37,339 bases of DNA, taken from the NCBI GenBank assembly GCA_036257535.1, contig DATAFJ010000077.1:1-37339 (forward strand), written 5' to 3'. The translations under genes were made by a program, and so were the position numbers. The DNA comes from DATAEE01 sp036257535 (GTDB lineage Bacteria > Acidobacteriota > Vicinamibacteria > Vicinamibacterales > 2-12-FULL-66-21). Shown here piece after piece: positions 33,603 to 37,339 of the stretch (position 1 is its first letter; every line of letters starts with the position of its first letter). The notes below the pieces were generated by a model. That model was not told where the DNA came from, did not search any database, and saw only the letters and a list, made by a program, of their open reading frames with translations.

Positions 33603-34295
33603 TCAGATCAGAATCGCGATGCCGAGGGCGCTCAGCGCCGCGCCCGTCAGCACTTCGAGCGCGGCACGCGGACGGCCGGCGCGAAGGTGCGCGGCAAGCG
33701 CACCTCCGGCGAGCGCCCACGCGACGTGCCAGGAGGCGGCCATCGTCACGTGGACGGCGGTCAGCAGCAGCGTCGAGCGGACCTCGTGACCGCCGCGCGG
33801 GACGAACTGCGGAAGGATCAACAGATAAAACGTCGCGATTGGCGGGTTCAGGCTGTTGACGATGAACCCTTCAACGAACGGCTTGTGGTTGATTGACTTC
33901 TGGGAATCCGGAACGAGCTGTTGATCCGTAGCGCGCTCGTGACGGAAGCGCTGGATGCCGCGGGCGAGAGACGTCACGCCGAGCCAGAGGACGTAGGCGC
34001 CGCCCGCGTACCGCAGGATCGTGAGCGTGGCCGGCCACCTGCGCGCGAGCGTCGGTAATCCGAGCGCGGTCAATAGTCCGTAGCAGATCGAGCTGGCATT
34101 CAGTCCGACCGCCGTCATGAGAGCGGCGGATGTGCCGCGCATCACACTCGCCCGGAGAACGGCTGCGGTCGAGACGCCGGGCGTCAGGACGAGAGGCAGC
34201 GCAACCGCGATGAACGCCCAGACGTTCGGATACAGGCCGATTCCCGTTCCGTTCAGTACTCGGCGTACGCGTCGTCGGCGAAGCAGTACACCCAC
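33603..34295 (-). CDS. LysE/RhtB family amino-acid exporter
   Basis: Up to 230 residues. Six TM helices typical of LysE/RhtB: WAFIAVALPLVLTPGVSTAA, VGLNASSICYGLLTALGLPT, LRYAGGAYVLWLGVTSLARG, FVEGFIVNSLNPPIATFYLL, STLLLTAVHVTMAASWHVAW and VLTGAALSALGIAIL. The hallmark LPLVLTPG, GAYVLWLG and NSLNPPIATF motifs are present. The family exports amino acids (lysine, threonine, homoserine) across the inner membrane. The start is uncertain: GTG 34295 overlaps the UBP gene by 43 bp and gives about 25 extra residues, but no ATG, GTG or TTG is available nearer the first helix. Confidence 0.87.
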   Translation of the reverse strand: MGVLLRRRRVRRVLNGTGIGLYPNVWAFIAVALPLVLTPGVSTAAVLRASVMRGTSAALMTAVGLNASSICYGLLTALGLPTLARRWPATLTILRYAGGAYVLWLGVTSLARGIQRFRHERATDQQLVPDSQKSINHKPFVEGFIVNSLNPPIATFYLLILPQFVPRGGHEVRSTLLLTAVHVTMAASWHVAWALAGGALAAHLRAGRPRAALEVLTGAALSALGIAILI

Positions 34296-34513
34296 CGCTC
34301 CCCGGGTTCAGCGGACGCGAAGACGGTGTGCCCTTCCATCATCGCGTGCCTGCGGGAGTGACGATTCGGCGAAGAGTCGCAGCAGAGCGTGCGGCCGCAC
34401 GTCTGGCACGTGCGCAGGTGAACCCACGTGCTGCCGATCTTGACGCACTCCTCACAGCTGTGAGCGCCGACCTTGACTTCGTCGATCGCCTCGATGTGTT
34501 CGCAGCCTTTCAT
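34253..34513 (-). CDS. UBP-type zinc finger protein
   Basis: 86 residues from ATG 34513, which overlaps the DUF5996 stop by one base (TGATG). The whole protein is one ZnF-UBP domain: MKGCEHIEAIDEVKVGAHSC, EECVKIGSTWVHLRTCQTCG, RTLCCDSSPNRHSRRHAMME and GHTVFASAEPGERWVYCFAD. The Cys and His ligands (CEH, CEEC, CQTCG, CCD, H, H) are in the order seen in eukaryotic UBP zinc fingers, where the fold binds ubiquitin C-termini. Bacteria lack ubiquitin, so its partner here is different and unknown. It sits between DUF5996 and LysE genes in a translationally overlapping trio. Confidence 0.9.
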   Translation of the reverse strand: MKGCEHIEAIDEVKVGAHSCEECVKIGSTWVHLRTCQTCGRTLCCDSSPNRHSRRHAMMEGHTVFASAEPGERWVYCFADDAYAEY

Positions 34514-35418
34514 CACGTTCGCTCCAGCGCCGCCCGATCCCAGCCTCCGAGGGTGGCCCCGGCGTCGTACGTCGTCTGCGCAAAGTCGAGAAGCGCGGCG
34601 CGTGGCGAGGCCGCGCGCCGCACCGCATCGTAGTTGAGGATGAACTCCGACAGGGTGTCGCTGTAAGCGGCCGCCTGCGGCTGGACGCGAGCGTTCCGGA
34701 AGCCCGCCGGCTCGGGCGCGGCGTAGGCATAGAAAATCGGCTCCTCGACTCCCCGCCCGCCGCCGGGCCAGAAGCCGACGCTCGTGACTTCGTGCGAGTA
34801 GGATTCCTTCGTGATCCGGTCGGCATCCGGACGCTCGGGCGCGCGGCGCCCCGAGAAGCGCGTTTGCGCCAGATCGAAGCTTCCCCAGAAAAAGTGCACG
34901 GGGCTCGACTTGCCTATGAAGCGCGCCCGGAACTCCTGGAGCACCGTGCCGGAGGACAGAGTGGCACGCCACCATCGGTTCGCGTATTCCGGATCGTACG
35001 ACTTGTTCTGCGTATCCGAGTCGAAGCGGATCGGGTTTTCGATCTCCACCGGCATGGGCCAGATGTGAACGTCGACCCCGAGCTCGTGCAGACGCGCGAT
35101 GAACTCTGCGTAGAAGTCGGCAACCGTACGCGGCGCGAGCGCGATCTCGCGCCGATCGCCGGCGCTGGTGGTGATCACCAGCGCGTGGTCGATGAAGTCG
35201 AACGCCGCTTCGACTGTCCTGTCCCGATACGGCATCGCGAGCGTCGTCAATCCACGCGACGTGAGATAGAGCGTGACGTTCCAGTAGTGATTGACCAGCG
35301 GCACGAGCGCGAGCCGGACTTTCCCGACGACCTGCGTCCACATGTGGAGCGTGCGGTAGGTATCGCGCCACCGATCAAATGGCAGCTCGGGCCATTCTGC
35401 GGAAGTAGCGGGCGTCAT
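34513..35418 (-). CDS. DUF5996 family protein
   Basis: 301 residues from ATG 35418. The family signature is clear: WPELPFDRWRDTYRTLHMWT, QVVGKVRLALVPLVNHYWNV, LTSRGLTTLAMPYRDRTVEA, FDFIDHALVITTSAG, VEIENPIRFDSDTQNKSYDP, VHFFWGSFDLAQTRFSGRRA and EVTSVGFWPGGG. No signal peptide or TM segment, so cytoplasmic. The function of DUF5996 is not known to me. The open frame continues upstream to 36141 over the next two genes as noise. The stop and the next ATG overlap (TGATG). Confidence 0.9.
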   Translation of the reverse strand: MTPATSAEWPELPFDRWRDTYRTLHMWTQVVGKVRLALVPLVNHYWNVTLYLTSRGLTTLAMPYRDRTVEAAFDFIDHALVITTSAGDRREIALAPRTVADFYAEFIARLHELGVDVHIWPMPVEIENPIRFDSDTQNKSYDPEYANRWWRATLSSGTVLQEFRARFIGKSSPVHFFWGSFDLAQTRFSGRRAPERPDADRITKESYSHEVTSVGFWPGGGRGVEEPIFYAYAAPEPAGFRNARVQPQAAAYSDTLSEFILNYDAVRRAASPRAALLDFAQTTYDAGATLGGWDRAALERT

Positions 35419-35499
35419 CACGCGATTGTAGTTCACCAGACGGATGAGTTGGGTCGCGGGTACGATTCTGGCAACGAAATGACCCGTGGAGGTCTGACG

Positions 35500-35676
35500 A
35501 TGCTCTACTGGGCGCTTGTATTTCTCCTCTTCGGGCTCGTGGCGGCCGCGCTGGGATTCTCGAACATCGCAGGTGCGTCGTTCGCGATTGCGAAGTTCCT
35601 GGCGGGACTGTTCCTCCTGCTCTTCCTGGTCTTCCTGATTCTGGGGTTGAGCGCGTATCGACGAATTACGAGTTAG
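35500..35676 (+). CDS. DUF1328 family small membrane protein
   Basis: 58 residues from ATG 35500, selected over ATG 35479 because GGAGG lies 7 bp upstream of it. Two TM helices, MLYWALVFLLFGLVAAALGF and AKFLAGLFLLLFLVFLILGL, flank SNIAGASFAI, the usual DUF1328/YtjA pattern. Such small proteins are often stress-inducible; the role is unknown. Confidence 0.9.
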   Translation: MLYWALVFLLFGLVAAALGFSNIAGASFAIAKFLAGLFLLLFLVFLILGLSAYRRITS

Positions 35677-35694
35677 AGACCTATAATCCGCGCC

Positions 35695-37047
35695 GTGGAC
35701 CGCCGCAGGTTCCTCACGACCCTCGGCGCCGCCGCGCTCCCCTGGCGGGCGCACGGCGACGGCCTCCCGCGTACCGATGCTGCCAGGCTGCGCTCGCAGC
35801 TCGAGCGGCTGAGCGAGTTCGGACGGCCGGCTGGCGGCACCTTCGCCGACGGCGTCAGCCGGATCGCCTACACCGAAGCCGACATCAGCGGACGCGCGTA
35901 CGTCATGTCGCTGATGCGCGACGCCGGCCTGACACCGCGAATCGATCCCGCCGGGAACATCTTCGCGCGGCTTCAGTCCTCGACGAACGGGCAGGCCGGC
36001 CGGCCAGTCAGTCTGCCGATCCTCGCCGGTTCTCACATCGATTCCGTTCCAAACGGCGGCAACTTCGACGGCGACCTCGGTTCGCTCGCCGCGATTGAAG
36101 CGGTCCGCACGCTGACCGCAGCGGGAGTTCGAACCCGTCATCCCCTGGAAGTCGTCGTCTGGGCCGAAGAAGAAGGCGCGGCGTACGGCAGGAGCCTGTC
36201 CGGCAGCCGCGCCGTCGTCGGCGAGTTCCCCTCGAGCGAGCTCGCGCTCGTCGTCGATGGCGTCGCGAAGGCGGATGCGATTCGAAGGATCGGCGGCGAC
36301 CCGTCACGGTTCGAGGAGGCGCGGCGGCCGCCGGAGTCGCTTCATACCTACCTCGAGCTCCACATCGAGCAGGGCGGCACGCTCGAACGATCCGGCCTTC
36401 CAATCGGGGTCGTCGAGGGCATCGTCTCGATCGAGCGTCTCGACGTCTCCGTGCGAGGCTTCGCGAATCATGCGGGGACGACGCCCATGGGCGAGCGGCA
36501 GGATGCGCTCGTCGCCGCCGCCCAGCTCATTCTGGCGATCCGCGAGATTGTGACCCGCGAGCCCGGGCGTCAGGTGGGTACCGTCGGAAAGGTTGAAGTC
36601 ACGCCAAATGCGACGAACGTCATCCCTGGGACGGTAAAGCACACGGTCGATCTGCGCGACCTCGACGCGGCCAAGCTCACGCGTCTTGCCACCGAAATCC
36701 GCGAGCGGGCGGCGGCGATTGCCGCCGCAACTCGCACCGAGATCGAGGTCGCGCGCGTGACCCACCACGATCCGGCACTTGCCGCGCCAGGCGTCCAGCA
36801 GGCGATCGCGAGCAGCGCGGAAGCGCTGGGCCTCAAGTGGGTGCGGATGCCGAGCGGCGCGGGGCATGACGCTCAGATGGCGGCGCGTCTCGGCCCGATG
36901 GGCATGATCTTCGTCCCCAGCGTGGGCGGGATCAGTCATTCCCCCCGCGAGCTCACGACGTGGGACGACTGCGCGCGCGGCGCCGACGTCCTGCTGCGCA
37001 GCATCCTCGCCGTCGATCAGGCCCACTCGGTACGCTCGTTGCTTTAA
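35695..37047 (+). CDS. Tat-exported M20-family amidohydrolase (N-carbamoyl-L-amino-acid hydrolase/allantoate amidohydrolase type)
   Basis: 450 residues from GTG 35695. The N-terminus is a Tat signal (MDRRRFLTTLGAAALP). The hydantoinase/carbamoylase metal-site motifs are present: His114 in LAGSHIDSVPNGG, Asp125 in NFDGDLGSLAAIEAVRTL, Glu159/160 in VVWAEEEGAAYG, His223 in LELHIEQGGTLE and a final His in GGISHSPRE; the dimerisation-domain NHAGTTPMGERQDAL is typical. The family removes a carbamoyl or ureido group from N-carbamoyl amino acids, beta-ureidopropionate, allantoate or ureidoglycolate. The Tat signal is unusual for this mostly cytoplasmic family and suggests periplasmic work. Which substrate is used cannot be settled. 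Confidence 0.93.
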   Translation: MDRRRFLTTLGAAALPWRAHGDGLPRTDAARLRSQLERLSEFGRPAGGTFADGVSRIAYTEADISGRAYVMSLMRDAGLTPRIDPAGNIFARLQSSTNGQAGRPVSLPILAGSHIDSVPNGGNFDGDLGSLAAIEAVRTLTAAGVRTRHPLEVVVWAEEEGAAYGRSLSGSRAVVGEFPSSELALVVDGVAKADAIRRIGGDPSRFEEARRPPESLHTYLELHIEQGGTLERSGLPIGVVEGIVSIERLDVSVRGFANHAGTTPMGERQDALVAAAQLILAIREIVTREPGRQVGTVGKVEVTPNATNVIPGTVKHTVDLRDLDAAKLTRLATEIRERAAAIAAATRTEIEVARVTHHDPALAAPGVQQAIASSAEALGLKWVRMPSGAGHDAQMAARLGPMGMIFVPSVGGISHSPRELTTWDDCARGADVLLRSILAVDQAHSVRSLL

Positions 37048-37068
37048 GAACCAGCCGGAGGAGCACGC

Positions 37069-37339
37069 ATGTTTCCGATTGGCGATGACGACGTCCACGG
37101 AGGACGGCGGAACGTTCAACTGGTCACCTTCGCCCTGATCGCTCTCAACGTCCTGGCCTGGCTGCTCGAGCTGGGTCAGGGATCGGAAGGGGCCCTGCAG
37201 GCCTTCGTTCAAGCATGGGGTGTCGTGCCTCGCGAGTACACGTCCGGCACCGATCTGCCGCCGGCGATTCCGGCGCCGATCTGGACGACGACGATCACGT
37301 CGATGTTCCTGCACGGGGGATGGATGCACCTGGGCGGAA
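37069..37339 (+). CDS. Rhomboid-family intramembrane serine protease, N-terminal part (cut by window end)
   Basis: About 90 residues visible from ATG 37069, preceded by GGAGGAG. It starts MFPIGDDDVHGGRRNVQLVT, has a first TM helix (LVTFALIALNVLAWLLEL), the loop FVQAWGVVPREYTSGTDLPP, and then reaches TTTITSMFLHGGWMHLGG, the TM2 His box that opens the conserved rhomboid core. The catalytic GxSG and His lie beyond the window. The family cleaves TM helices in the inner membrane. Confidence 0.9.
   Translation, partial: MFPIGDDDVHGGRRNVQLVTFALIALNVLAWLLELGQGSEGALQAFVQAWGVVPREYTSGTDLPPAIPAPIWTTTITSMFLHGGWMHLGG

Overview
This is a GC-rich, gene-dense bacterial chromosome segment. The overall character (CRTAC1/ASPIC and PQQ propeller proteins, a DUF5916 outer-membrane protein, a PEP-CTERM protein, many BACON or proline-rich lipoproteins, GTG/TTG starts and frequent GTGA/ATGA/TGATG start-stop overlaps) suggests a soil Acidobacteriota, probably of the Vicinamibacteria type. 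That assignment is inference from gene content: there is no rRNA or marker gene to settle it.

Layout. 1-4388 (minus): a repair operon read uvrA, then a HEAT-repeat protein, then a 3-methyladenine DNA glycosylase cut by the window edge. 4507-8834: a membrane-anchored left-handed beta-helix acyltransferase, a Pro-rich anchored protein (plus), two palindromic repeats, then an outer-membrane protein and two related lipoproteins (minus). 8970-11625: a small membrane protein, tRNA-Thr(CGT), and a decayed mobile element of about 1.7 kb bounded by the tRNA 3' end and a 46-bp copy of it. The element holds a frameshifted tyrosine integrase, a prohead-protease fragment and an apparently intact PEP-CTERM gene; a DUF2784 gene lacking a start codon follows. 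11619-14679 (minus): a Tat-exported FAD oxidase with two membrane-associated genes. 14839-18462 (plus): RRM RNA-binding protein, small basic protein, B12/radical SAM enzyme, CRTAC1-like protein. 18459-20981: zinc-ribbon protein, a TetR regulator divergent from a secreted PQQ-propeller/EF-hand protein with operator-like DNA between them. 20981-23504: a 41-codon coupled ORF, a SLATT-type two-TM protein with no ordinary start codon, a HTH-RDD membrane protein and a badly decayed PhoX phosphatase.

23551-27855 (plus): an operon of HtrA-like protease (start codon inside a 14-bp hairpin), membrane protein, PHP-domain protein, DUF485 protein and ActP-like symporter. 27882-28997 (minus): receiver-PP2C phosphatase. 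29167-30276: a membrane-anchored protein that I predict has a protein-kinase-like fold. 30273-31259 (minus): metallophosphoesterase lipoprotein. 31358-33601: DUF5916 outer-membrane protein. 33603-35418 (minus): DUF5996, UBP zinc finger and LysE exporter. 35500-37339: DUF1328 peptide, Tat-exported M20 amidohydrolase and the start of a rhomboid protease.

The best candidates for something new are the predicted extracytoplasmic kinase (29167-30276), the SLATT/HTH-RDD pair with its odd translational start (20981-22478), and the hairpin on the htrA start codon. No CRISPR array, complete transposase or rRNA was seen.
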